A stretch of DNA of 64,000 nucleotides from Ailanthus altissimus. Taxonomy: Eukaryota; Streptophyta; Magnoliopsida; Sapindales; Simaroubaceae. Position numbers and translations under genes: made by a program. Numbering within the stretch: the stretch's first letter is position 1; the number at the start of each line of letters is the position of its first letter. The notes beneath the pieces are model-generated. The model ran no database searches, had not been told where the DNA came from, and saw only the letters and a list, made by a program, of their open reading frames with translations. The stretch is from the NCBI GenBank assembly GCA_946807835.1, contig OX327684.1, positions 14,346,501 to 14,410,500 on the forward strand. The letters are read 5' to 3'. Positions 1 to 10,813 of the stretch are shown here, in pieces.

Positions 1-386
1 TGTAACACATGTCACAAGCCCAATAAGTACACTTTGCTTGTGGTGCGCACGATAACGCACACCACAAGCCCAACAAGCACACTAGGCTTGTGGTGCATAT
101 AGTAGCGCGCCACAAGCCCAACAAGTACATTTTGGTGTGCACTTTAACGCACACCACAAATTACTTTGTTTGTGTACGTATTTTTTTATTTTATAAATTA
201 ATAAAATAAATAAATAATTTAAAAAAATTAATTAAAAAATTTTACAAAAAATTAAATATTTAATTAAAAAAATAAATAAGGGCAAAATGAAAAAAATATT
301 ATATCCTTAGTTATTAAAATATAAAAATTTTGACTGATTAAGAAAAATTTGTAACCTCAAAAAGAGGTGAACAGTGACAATTTCCC
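1..386. mobile_element. Right end of a MULE-like element (cut by window start)
   Basis: The sequence ends at TTTCCC (381-386). Read inward on the minus strand it starts GGGAAATTGTCACTGTTCACC, which resembles plant Mutator-like termini. Immediately to the right begins DNA related to the flank of the second small-protein gene near 35293, so 386 behaves like an insertion boundary. The interior holds AT-rich DNA and short repeats. No transposase is present in the visible part. The other end and target duplication lie outside the window, so the family assignment is inference. Confidence 0.4.
10..168. repeat. Three imperfect ~50-bp tandem units with internal dyads
   Basis: CACAAGCCCAACAAG-type phrases recur at about 12, 70 and 112, each followed by a TTGTGGTG-type or GTGTGC phrase and a CGCACAC box. 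Each unit carries its own inverted match (CACAAGCC with GGCTTGTG). The array is GC-richer than its surroundings and lies inside the probable terminal region of the element ending at 386, as subterminal repeats of DNA transposons do. Confidence 0.55.
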
Positions 387-526
387 AAAATTAAATAAAA
401 ATCACGGCTGTCTGATGCATTACTTTGATGTCTACTTAAGCCTATGTTAGAAAATTTCATCTCGTTATTAGAATTTTAAGCCATGTTCACTGTGTAAAGG
501 CTATAGTGACCAATCAAGAAAATGCT

Positions 527-533
527 TATAAAT
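527..533 (+). promoter_or_regulatory. TATA box of small-protein gene, copy 1
   Basis: TATAAAT lies 168 bases before the ATG at 695. The context TTATAAATGAACCCCAC is repeated before the paralogue near 35425, and flanking stretches (for example CTGTCTGATGCATT at about 408 and 35306) are also shared. Conservation between diverged copies supports a real core promoter. Confidence 0.6.
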
Positions 534-694
534 GAACCCCACTAGTCACTTATCTTACTCAAATCTTCTTCTTCTTGTTCCTTTCAGTCACTCTGAAAGT
601 TCCCCTTTTCAGTTATTTCTTTTGTTAGAAACAGATTTCTGCTGCTAAAACAAAGCCTTTTTGAGTATTAGTCACTATTGTTCAATTCAAAATA

Positions 695-913
695 ATGGAA
701 AATGAAGGTGCCAATTCTCCCACAAGGCAAGGAACCAGAGTTCCTCCAAGGAGAGGTCAAATTAAAGCCAAGATATTAGCAGGGTTAGCAAAGAAAGTAA
801 AGAATGCAGTAATGGTAACTGGGCAGGGGAAGAAGAAAGGAGAAGGTGGAACCTATTCATCAACTACAGCACCTCAAAGTGCTTACACTTCTGAAGGGCA
901 TTCAGATTCTTGA
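695..913 (+). CDS. Small basic plant protein, 72 aa (copy 1)
   Basis: A 72-residue open frame with a paralogue of exactly the same length at 35616-35834. The two align end to end without gaps. The core PPRRGQI(K/R)AKI and GLAKKVKNAVM is nearly unchanged, followed by a Lys/Gly-rich GKKKGE stretch and an invariant tail SAYTSEGHSDS, while the residues between differ. That pattern suggests selection on protein sequence. No signal peptide, membrane segment or catalytic motif is visible. The middle is strongly basic and the tail acidic and Ser-rich, which would fit a nuclear or nucleic-acid-binding peptide, but that is a guess. A TATA box lies 168 bases upstream. I do not recognise an established family name. 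Confidence 0.65.
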   Translation: MENEGANSPTRQGTRVPPRRGQIKAKILAGLAKKVKNAVMVTGQGKKKGEGGTYSSTTAPQSAYTSEGHSDS

Positions 914-1739
914 TCCCCAGATGGAAGACTCGCCAATATCAAACTCTTCTCATTTTCCTTTTTTGATACTGCTCTTCTCATTTTCCTTTAATTAAGCTTT
1001 GTTGAGTTTCTCTTCTTCCTCTTCCATTTGGGGTTTGCGAAGAAGAGAAGAGCAGTATAAAAAAAGCAGTCTTAAAAAGTTTTTGTTATTATAGGCTTAG
1101 TGTTCAACATCTTTTAGATGCTTGTTGGAATTTACATGTTGAAGTAAAGACATAATGGGGGGAATAGCCAGTTTCTTCTTTGTAGACATCATGAAGAGGA
1201 GATTGAAGATTGTCACATAGGCTTAAAGTTACATTGTCGTCAGATTCCTATTATTTTTCTCTGTGAAATATTGATTTTCATTCTCAATTTCTTTTCTTCA
1301 TGTTTTAGAAGATGGGGTCCATTTTATGTTCATGATTAGAAGTGTTGAAACCTATCTCTTTCTTTCAATGTGATTATATGTTCTTTTGGCATTAAAGGAG
1401 CAAATAAATTGTTATTCGATTCTTAATTTTATTATTATTATTTCCATAGTTTTATTAGTTATTTTTCCTTATTCTGTCTCTTGTTAGTGTACGTGCTGTC
1501 TAGCATTTTATAGATTATAGAATCATAAGTATCAATGAACCTGTGCTCCAGTACTCCTATTTGAATATGCTCCTTTTGATTGTCAGTGGGAAGAATTAGC
1601 ATCAGTAAAGATCATGCCAGATAAATCTACCCTCCATTCTCAAATCTGTGGGAAATGTTCTGTGTGTATATGGGAGGAAACCAATATGTAATGTGGATTC
1701 ATATCAGTCAGTTTATCTTGGGATTTCCACCCCCCCCCA

Positions 1740-1770
<31 letters not shown>

Positions 1771-3139
1771 AAAATGGTATAAAGCTCATAAGAAAAAAGA
1801 GGTGGGGATGATCCATTTACTGTGAGGTTCTTTCAAGTGATCTTTGATGAGATGATACAATTCTAAGTTTGAAAAATATGTTATTGATCTAATCAACTGT
1901 TTATAGATTCTAATAGAATGGCACTTGCTATTGATGACTTTTGTTGCCGTATCTATTGATTTTGTAATTTACTATCACTACTTTTTGTGATTGCCTATGA
2001 TTTTTTTTTCTTTGCATGCCAACTTTTAAGATTCCATGCTAGCCAGTGACATGGATTCTGTTTATCTAGAAAGAAAGAGAAAAAAGATACATCCTGTTTT
2101 AATATCCATAACAGTGACTTTGATAGAAAAAGTAAATATTGAATGATCATTATAATTGTTAAAATGCTTGTAAGTTTTGGAGAAAAGTGATGCTATAAAA
2201 AGCCCTTTTAAGTAGGGCCCTGTGTCTTAACCGGTGCAATCGTTACCTGTCTCATAGCATAGGGCTCTGTGTCTTCAGCAAACCTAAACTATAATTAATT
2301 TCTGCTGTTCTTTTTTTTTTTTTTCTTTTTCTTTTAAGTGTACTCCAAAGACAAATGTATCCATAAACAATGCGCATATGATATGCTTTTATGTTATGAT
2401 AAGATAAGTATGATGTAGGTGATTATTTCTTAATGGGAAAAAAAAATTAAAAATAATAACTCTCAATTTCCAATACTGGGTTTCTTTCTTATCTTGAGCA
2501 TATCCATGTATTATATCTCCATGTTTCTCTTTGTTTGCCAAATTCTTATTGTTTGATCCTGAAGATTTTGCTCAAAAGCATTTTTGTAGACTTAAAAAAC
2601 AGAAAGGATTATTAGATTAGTTTAAGGAAAAATAGGTTCTGTCTGCATACAGGAATTTGTTTTAAAATCTGCAAGTAGGTAATCCTGCGTGTGCTTCTAA
2701 TGCCCATTTTCTTGCTCATCTCAATTGTATATGCATTAAATATGCTGATAAATAAATAGATAAAATAAAAAGAAGCCAAAGGAATATGGAACCTAATGAT
2801 TGCACATGTGGGTATAAAACTATTCTTATATCTGCACTCCTCCAATTGATTGTTGAATTAAAATATTTTCAAGTATATCATTACCATATAATGAATTGCC
2901 AAAATCTAACTCTATAACTTCCAGGTGGACAATCCCAATAGAAATGACAATGTGTAGTTTAAAGTTAAGAGGCCTGATTAATGCCAATGTGTGAGTATCA
3001 AATGACTTTTTCGTCTCAGTGACAATGTTTTTTACACTATCGATGATCTGTAAATCCATGGTCAATTTCATTGTTCCTTCACAATTATCTCCTTAAAATT
3101 CCTTATTTGCTATTTGCAAGCTCCCAAGTCATATATACT
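914..3139. other. 3' flank of copy 1 and intergenic DNA
   Basis: The first 550 bases resemble the 3' flank of copy 2 (35835-36400). Shared phrases include an ATAGCCAG stretch, a GAGATTGAA stretch and a TCTTTCAATGTG stretch. The rest is AT-rich with a poly-C tract. Short open frames here show no recognisable coding signal. Confidence 0.5.
1730..1766. repeat. Poly-C tract, 37 bases with one A
   Basis: C9, A, C27 in otherwise AT-rich DNA about 0.8 kb downstream of the small-protein gene. Such a run can form a G-quadruplex on the minus strand and an i-motif on the plus strand. Its exact length may be affected by sequencing error. Confidence 0.9.
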
Positions 3140-3430
3140 AAATTCTTTAGTATTCTCATCTCAACAATTTGTTCAAGACATAGCTATTAATTGATATTTG
3201 AAAGCCATGGAACCAACTCCAATCCCACAAGAACCTCTTTCTTTGATGCTGAATTTTCTAATAGAAAATATAAAAAAAAGTAAAAATTTCTACTAACACA
3301 TAACCCATCAAATGGAGAAAGAATAAAATTTCCAAAAAAAAAGAAAAAAGAATTTGATTTTGACCAATTCTCCATATCCTGCATGGTCTAAGCTAAGATT
3401 TGATTCTGTTGCATGCTTATCCAAAAATAA
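3140..3430. repeat. Duplicated anchor block, copy 1
   Basis: Related to 59410-59710 in the same orientation. Shared phrases include AATATTTGAAAGC-like, AATCCCA(C/T)AAGAACCTC, GAAAGAAT, and TTTGATTT(T/G)GAC(C/T)AAT followed by CTCCATATC. Divergence is similar in kind to that between the two small-protein gene flanks, so it marks the far side of the same segmental duplication. Confidence 0.65.
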
Positions 3431-3507
3431 AATAAAAATGTCACATATCATCCCAAGTTTTAATGCCTCAATAGTCGATATAGTTAATTATCCAAATATT
3501 TACAGAG

Positions 3508-4895
3508 TTTTGATGGGAAATGATCCTTTCCTCCTTAGCTAATTTTTACTTATTCTTTTATAGTTTCAAACAGTATCAAAATCTTTCTACTATTATCACT
3601 ATTTTATTAATTTTATTTTATTTATGAATTGACAATATTATTTTTGATAATATATAATTTGATAATTTTGCTCCGAAATAAATTAGAAAAAAAAATAAAA
3701 CTTGAAGAGAATTGAATCATTAACCTCAAAAATAAAATCACCCATTTACACCATTAAACTAAACTAAAGCTTAATAAGATGAATCGTTAATTCTAAATTA
3801 AATAAATTTTGGTACTCAAAAATCATAAATAATAATAAGTGTAAAATATTTTAAATATCATTTAATGAAAAAAAGCTTACAAAAATGAATTTTTTCTTTT
3901 TAGAAATTCATTATAAATATCTTTTCATTCTCTAATTATTTTAAATTAATTGAAAAGAAATAAAAAAGTATTGATAATTATGTTAATTAAAAATAATAGT
4001 TTTCTAACAAAACTCAAAACTTATTTTTATATGTAGCCATCAATTATCATTTAAAAATAATTTTCTAATATAACATAATTTTTTTTATTAACAACTCATT
4101 TGAGAGCACAGAAGAATTTGGTATTATTTGTTGTAGGTTTTTTTATAAATTTTTTATGAGTTGAATATAATTCTCAATATTTATTGTTTATAATTTTTTT
4201 TTTGTGAATTCTCATAAGTTATAATTTAAATTTTGAACTCTTCGTAAAAATTTATTTTATATTTAATATTAAATAATACACATACACGTATGAGCTAGAA
4301 AATAATTTTATTTTAGTATGTATTATATTTTAGATTTTTTTTTATTATTTTAGATTAATTTTAAGAAATTTTAAAATAATTTATTTTTATAATAAGTTCT
4401 AAAATTATAATCTTTTAAGTCTTTTGTGACAAACGTGTACATACTAAAGTAAATTTATAATTTATTAAAATATTTTACACTTATTATTGTTTATAATTTT
4501 TTAGTACCAAAATTTATTTAATTTAGAGTTAACAATTCATTTATTTGATTTATAGGGTATATATATATATATATAGTCATCATAATATATTATGTAAACT
4601 TTAGTTTAGTCTAGCGGTGAAAATGGATAGTTTTATCTTTAAAATTAAGAGGCCTTTTAAGTTTTTTATTTATTTATTTAAGGATAAAATTATTAAATTA
4701 TATATTATTAAAGATAAAATTATTAATTTATAAAAAAAATTAAAATTAACAAAATAATGATAATAGAATAGTAATGAAATAATGAACAATAATAACAGTA
4801 AGAAATTTTGATACTTTTTAAAATTATAAAAAAATAAATAGAGATTAGTTAAAATTTTATGGGGGAATCGATTCGTTTTCCCAATTTTGACCAAG
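3508..4895. mobile_element. Large inverted-repeat (foldback/MITE-like) element
   Basis: The left arm (about 3508-3862) is the reverse complement of the right arm (about 4458-4895). Matching phrases include TAAATTAAATAAATTTTGGTA, TAAGTGTAAAATATTTTA, ATATATAATTT and AGACTAAACTAAAG-like. The arms are roughly 350-430 bases with indels, and one TA microsatellite occurs only in the right arm. About 600 bases of AT-rich DNA separate them, with no coding potential seen. This is a non-autonomous DNA element or an inverted pair of copies. Ends are approximate and no target duplication was identified. Confidence 0.6.
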
Positions 4896-5214
4896 AGAAA
4901 TTAACTAATTTGATTTATCATTTGTGGATTCCAAATTATATCTGTGTTAAATGGCAGCTGAGCAACATCATTTTTTTTTTCTTACGTATATATCGATCTT
5001 TACATCATCATTGCTTATATCATCAACATGTCCTATGCGTCACACTTCATCTGCATCTGCATGCCATGTAGTTTTAGTCTCTACAGCAGATGACGATCTG
5101 CTAATACTTAAAAGCTTATATCTTATTTCAAGTCAAATTTCAAAATATAAACGTGGTAGATAACGCTCTGTACCATTTGACTTCAATGCGATTTGAATGA
5201 TTATGATTGTGCAT
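4543..5214. repeat. Direct repeat, copy 1
   Basis: Repeated at 5856-6638 with a constant offset of 1339 bases across 4670-5200. Small differences are concentrated in the AT-rich first third, and the part from about 4850 to 5200 looks identical. Copy 1 lacks 85 bases that copy 2 keeps (6540-6624). The first 350 bases are also the right arm of the inverted-repeat element. The open frames inside are the same in both copies but look non-coding. Confidence 0.85.
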
Positions 5215-5855
5215 GAATCGGGGTGATTCGAATTTTTGATCTCAATTAGAGGAGTGCATTTATAGAAAAGTACTTTATCATTTTGACAAACCTCCGTGTG
5301 TATATGAACACGATCCATTAATTTAGCATAATTGAAAATGATACAGTTCTAATAAGATCTCACGTATGATTGGACATGACACAATCTACGTAGACCCAAA
5401 TTTTACCATCTCTCCCCACAAGTCAAATTCAAATTTGTTCTGAAATTTTTTTTTATTTAAAAAGCCACATTTCTCTGGGGATAGGCCATGCTCTACCATT
5501 ACATGTTGGAGTTTTTTGAGCACGTAAACAATAACCCCCCATCATTTAAAGCACGGGATCCAACTGAAAAAAGTACTTGAGTTGACTGGGGGATAGGAGA
5601 AATACACCTAAAGTTTAAATGCGATCAAGGTAACGAAATGTCTTCACCGGATTCATCAGCTACAAGTCAATGATGAACTTGTTCACTTGGAGGCCAGACC
5701 CCGAGAGCTCATATAAATGAAGAGCACATACCTTGTGTTGTGTTGTGTGCTTTTTAATTAACATTCATCTATAATCTTAGTATCTACCCAACACACCCAA
5801 AAAAAGAAAAGAAATATTGTGCTTGAACCGACATACACTATGAATCAAAAGAAAT
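5215..5855 (+). promoter_or_regulatory. Orphan promoter-like segment between direct repeats
   Basis: Single-copy spacer with features of a plant promoter. ATATAAAT (about 5713) is followed by a CA-rich leader and an ATG at about 5840, but the frame runs straight into the second repeat copy and no gene follows. CACGTA/ACGTA elements occur upstream. It may be the 5' end of a gene broken by the duplication. This is inference from composition. Confidence 0.25.
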
Positions 5856-5869
5856 ATTTGATTTATAGA

Positions 5870-5915
<46 letters not shown>

Positions 5916-6638
5916 ATCATAATATGTTATGTAAACTTTAGTTTAGTCTAATGGTAAAAATGGATAGTTTTATCTTTAAAATTAAGAGGCCCTTCAAGTT
6001 TTTTTTTTTCATTTATTTAAGGATAAAATTATTAAATTATATATTATTAAAGATAAAATTATTAATTTATAAAAAAAATTAAAATTAACGAAATAATGAT
6101 AATAGAATAGTAATGAAATAATAAATAGTGATAATAGTAAGAGATTTTGATACTTTTTAAAATTATAAAAAAATAAATAGAGATTAGTTAAAATTTTATG
6201 GGGGAATCGATTCGTTTTCCCAATTTTGACCAAGAGAAATTAACTAATTTGATTTATCATTTGTGGATTCCAAATTATATCTGTGTTAAATGGCAGCTGA
6301 GCAACATCATTTTTTTTTTCTTACGTATATATCGATCTTTACATCATCATTGCTTATATCATCAACATGTCCTATGCGTCACACTTCATCTGCATCTGCA
6401 TGCCATGTAGTTTTAGTCTCTACAGCAGATGACGATCTGCTAATACTTAAAAGCTTATATCTTATTTCAAGTCAAATTTCAAAATATAAACGTGGTAGAT
6501 AACGCTCTGTACCATTTGACTTCAATGCGATTTGAATGAATTAAATGGACTGCTTTTATGAGAGAATGCTTGAACCTCAAGTTTGAGCAATTATTTTTTA
6601 TCTAAATTATCTACCGAGTTTAGATTATGATTGTGCAT
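5856..6638. repeat. Direct repeat, copy 2
   Basis: Second copy of 4543-5214. It carries a longer TA microsatellite (about 5870-5911) and an 85-base segment (6540-6624) missing from copy 1, after which the shared phrase TTATGATTGTGCAT resumes (6625-6638). Copy 2 therefore represents the undeleted form. Confidence 0.85.
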
Positions 6639-7761
6639 TGGTCTGTAAAATTTATACGCTCAATGCTCTAGGTATAGCCACGTCTAGCTTTGTTTGATAA
6701 TAACATAACAACTGAAAATATTAAAAAAAAAAAAATTATCTAATGTTGTGCATTATGCAAATTAATATATTATTTGATTGAAATTATTCAACATTAAAAT
6801 ATAACAAAAAAAAGAATGAATTGTTACAAATTATCATTCTATAGATGTAATCAATCTTATATTGTTAATTGTTAATCGTATCGATAGCCTTTTTTTTTTC
6901 TTAATGAAATGGATCCGATAGTCTTGAAACTTCAGTTTTGGTGATAGAAGCAAAAAAATAAAGAAGAATTCATCCCACACTATGTTGTAATAGCAACACA
7001 AAACAAGCCCACGGCCATGGGATGCTTTGTATTTATCAATGAAGTTAAAACTTATCTTATGAATTTATTTGGTTTTTTAACTGACATTTTGCTGTTGGAA
7101 ACTCAAAATTTACTGATACTTAACTTAAGTTAGGTCTATTATAACATGATTAAATTTTTTTTTGACTTAAAATGGATTCAATCAATTCTCAAATATTTAA
7201 ATAGAATTAATATTCATCTATAGTATAATTAATTTAGAGGAGTTCATTACAAGGCTCATAATTTTGATTTAATAATCTCTTTTATGTATGAAGAGTCCTA
7301 ATTCCTTAAGAAAAAAATTGATGATTATGTGTATACGGGCTCTATAAAACAGATTAAATTTCACTATAGAATCAAAATTTAATCTAGTAAGAAATCTAAT
7401 AAAAAAGTGATAATTTATTTTAAATATAAAATTAATATAAAAATTAAAAACAAACTTATGGGATGGAGATAAATAGATTCATTTATCCATGATCAGATTA
7501 TATTTGTTAGATATACTATTGTTAATACGACGTGGATGTTGAATATAAAAATTGAAAAAATAATAAAAATACATATAAAGGTAAAAACAAAAAAGATATA
7601 ATTAGATTTATTTATTTAATTAATATATATTAAATAAAAATAAATTTAATTAAACAAATAAAAATTTAGAAATACTTACTTAATATAAATATTTAAAAAT
7701 AATATAAAATAAAAAGAAATATTGGGAAAAGAAAAAACAAATAGAAAGAAATCTTAAATTT
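6639..7761. other. AT-rich intergenic DNA
   Basis: No open frame of note, no repeat with a second copy in the window and no recognisable domain was seen. The stretch ends at the approximate left edge of the Gypsy element. Confidence 0.5.
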
Positions 7762-7796
7762 ATCAGTACAAGTCGAGCACATCTAAACTTTTAAAT

Positions 7797-8481
7797 TGTT
7801 AAAGTGGAAGTACACAAACAAATAATATAATGCAGAATAAGTAATTAAGAAACTAAAGAAAAAAAAGATAGAAGAAGAACATACATAATTTACGCGGTTC
7901 AGCAACTTGCCTACGTCCACAACGGATCAAGATCACTCACTTCTTTTATTGAATCATAAAGTACTCACAAAGTATGCATTTTACAAGAAAGACTCACAAA
8001 GAAACACCCTCTCTTGCAACCTAGGAATTTTCTCTCACTAAAAATCATAAAGTATGTTTAATCAGAAAGATCTCACTAAGATTTCTTAGGTTATCACTAA
8101 GATTTTGTGTCTACTCACTAAGATGTGTTTACAAGCCAATAGAGAGCTTTTATATAGACTTTAGAACTACTTAGGTTTACCTTAAATGTGTGAGAGTCGT
8201 ATTAGGGAGTCTTGAAATTATTGGGAGACGAAACAAGTTGCAACAATTCGGGAAACTCTTTCCGCGTCTGGGCGCTGCGACACTAGTCACTTGGCACCGC
8301 GGTGCTTAAGTTCTATTCTAGGCCTTGTAGCGCCCAGGACCTGGTCGCCATGGCGTTCACACTTGGGCACTGCCCCTTGTGTCTTTCGCCTCTTTTTGCA
8401 TTCGTCTTCGAACCTCAGGTACCCTACGCACTTGATTTTCTCTCTAAATTATATCCCGATAATTTTTAATCAATATTTTCA
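7797..8481 (-). repeat. Copia-1 3' LTR
   Basis: Partner of 13312-14048. They share GTGCAGAATAAGTAATTAAG-like, the ACG(C/T)GGTT / CTTGCCTACGTCCAC stretch, and a GC-rich segment (about 8262-8400) made of short near-palindromes such as CACCGCGGTG and GCCATGGC. A purine-rich tract lies just inside it on the minus strand (GAGGGAATTTG). Confidence 0.85.
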
Positions 8482-8489
8482 CAAATTCC

Positions 8490-9840
8490 CTCATTAATTC
8501 AAAATCATTCACAAAGTAACTCGATCTCTTATCTCCGCATCTTCAGTCACTCTCACAAATTAGTAACTTCGGTTAAGTCCTTGCATAGGATGAACTTAAC
8601 CAATGGTAATGGCTTAGTCAACATGTCAGTAGGATTTTCAGACGACGCTATTTTTATTAGACTAACTTCATCATTTTGGACAATTTCTCGAATGTAATGG
8701 AGCTACACATCAATGTGTTTCGATCTCTCGTGGAACACTTGATGCTTGCTTAGGTGTATGACACTCTGGCTGTCATTATTTACACCGGTGTTCACATCTT
8801 CATTAGCTAATACCTCCGCGCATATACCTTTCAACCACAAGGTCTCCTTAATAGCTTCACCAACAGTATGACACTCTGGCTGTCATTATATACACTGATG
8901 TTCACATCTTCATTAGCCAATACTTCTGCGCATATTCCTTTCATCCACACGGTCTCCTTAATAGCTTCACCAACAACCACATATTGTAGAACTGATCTCC
9001 AACATACACTACACCCAAACACTATGAATATGTAACCCGTCAACGATCTTCTCTTGTCTAGATCACCTGCATAATCTGAGTATACGTATCTTCTTACCAT
9101 TTCATTACTGTCCTCATCCCTTTTATATATTTACTTGTGATTCGACGTTCCTTTGAGATATCTCAAAATCTATTTCACTGTAAGCCAGTGATCCTTACCA
9201 AAATTTATCATGTATTTACTCACTACATTCACAGCTTGTGCTATGTCTAGTCTTGTACAAACTATTGCATACATGATGCTCCCTACAGTGCTTACATATG
9301 GTACTTTACTCAGACGACGCTATTTTTATTAGACTAACTTCATCATTTTGGACAATTTCTCAAATGTAATGGAGCTACACATCAATGTGTTTCGATCTCT
9401 CGTGGAACACTTGATGCTTGCTTAGGTGTATGACACTCTGGCTGTCACTATTTACACCGGTGTTCACATCTTCATTAGCTAATACCTCCGCGCATATACC
9501 TTTCAACCACAAGGTCTCCTTAATAGCTTCACCAACAGTATGACACTCTGGCTGTCATTATATACACTGATGTTCACATCTTCATTAGCCAATACCTCTG
9601 CGCATATTCCTTTCATCCACACGGTCTCCTTAATAGCTTCACCAACAACCACATATTGTAGAACTGATCTCCAACATACACTACACCCAAACACTATGAA
9701 TATGTAACCCGTCAACGATCTTCTCTTGTCTAGATCACCTGCATAATCTGAGTATACGTATCTTCTTACCATTTCATTACTGTCCTCATCCCTTTTATAT
9801 ATTTACTTGTGATTCGACGTTCCTTTGAGATATCTCAAAA
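8490..9840 (-). pseudogene. Copia-1 RNase H region, duplicated and broken
   Basis: Minus-strand phrases typical of copia RNase H are present: YSDYAGDLDKRRSLTGYIF, KETVWMKGI, and NDSQSVILL where the family has DNQSAI. The domain normally spans about 140 residues once; here parts appear up to four times because of the nested tandem duplications, so no functional domain can result. Confidence 0.8.
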
Positions 9841-9983
9841 TCTATTTCACTGTAAGCCAGTGATCCTTACCCAAATTTATCATGTATTTACTCACTACAT
9901 TCACAGCTTGTGCTATGTCTAGTCTTGTATAAACTATTGCATACATGATGCTCCCTACAGTGCTTACATATGGTACTTTACTC
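8640..9983 (-). repeat. Tandem 672-bp duplication within Copia-1 RNase H region
   Basis: 8640-9311 and 9312-9983 are near-identical head-to-tail copies. Each contains an 89-residue RNase H piece that is identical in sequence (8831-9100 and 9503-9772, minus strand). Each copy also holds a smaller ~110-bp tandem duplication (about 8760-8869 and 8870-8979) covering residues of the same domain, so one duplication is nested inside another. The 110-bp pair is more diverged and therefore older. Confidence 0.9.
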
Positions 9984-10762
9984 ATCTGCAGTTTCTCATC
10001 TTCGGATGTCGGTGACTGTGCTACTGAAAGTCTGAAATGCATGGCTAAAGGAGTAGAGACAGCCTTTGTGTTGAACATACCAAACTTCTCTAGAATTTTG
10101 AGTATATATCGCTGTTGAGACAAAAAGATGATATCTCTTATTTCCCTCACAATATCCATTCCCAATATTCTCTTCGCTGCTCCTAAATCCTTCATCTCAA
10201 ACTTGCCACTTAATTGCTTTTTGAGCTTCTGTATTTCTTTCATATTCTTACATGCAATCAACATATTATCGATGTGTAGAAGTAAATACATCATTCTACA
10301 ACTTATGTTCTTGAAGTACATGCATCCTTCATACTTGCTTCTACTAAAGCCACAAACCATTATAAACTCATCAAATATCTTATACCATTGTCTAGGTGAT
10401 TGCTTTAACCCATATAATGACTTATTTAGTAAACAAGTATAATTTTTTTTCCCGGGCTCTTCAAACCCTTGCGACTGTGCCGTGTATATCGTCTTTTCAA
10501 GCTCTCCATATAAAAAAGCTGTCTTTACATCTATCTACTCTAGATGTAGATCAAGATTTGCTCACATGGCTAACAAAATCATAATAATTGTGTGCTTGAC
10601 GATTGGAGAGAATATCTCGTAAAAGTCAACTTCCTCTTTCTGAGTAAAACCTTGTGCAACTAACCTAGCATTGAATCTCGTAGGCTTTATCTCCGGTATC
10701 TCCTCATTCACTTTATACACCCACTTGCACAAAACTAGTTTCTTTTGAGGTCTCTCCACCAA
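9842..10762 (-). pseudogene. Copia-1 reverse transcriptase, inactive
   Basis: Two minus-strand blocks, 10562-10762 (CKWVYKVNEE, FNARLVAQGFTQKE) and 9842-10360 (GAAKRILGMDIVRE, VPYVSTVGSIMYA), are recognisable copia reverse transcriptase separated by a stop-containing gap. The catalytic YVDD box reads HIDN in LLLHIDNMLIA, so the polymerase active site is lost in addition to the frame breaks. Confidence 0.85.
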
Positions 10763-10813
10763 CTTTCAAGTATTATTTTTTCTAAGAGAATTAATCTTTT
10801 CTTCCATAGCCTG

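Noticed and set aside
2612..3071. Two minus-strand open frames of 77 and 81 codons
   Set aside because: AT-rich, no domain, no conservation with copy 2 of the duplicated segment.
4670..5163. Open frames repeated at 6009-6502
   Set aside because: They are identical only because the DNA is duplicated. Overlapping frames on both strands are equally conserved, so there is no sign of coding selection.
4543..6638. Direct repeats read as a pair of LTRs of a small retroelement
   Set aside because: The repeats do not start TG or end CA, there is no primer site or purine tract in the spacer, and the right arm belongs to an inverted-repeat element.
8291..8497. 68-codon plus-strand frame in the Copia-1 LTR; similar frames at 13751-14036
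   Set aside because: Produced by GC-rich phrase repeats inside an LTR. The two LTR copies do not keep the same frame.
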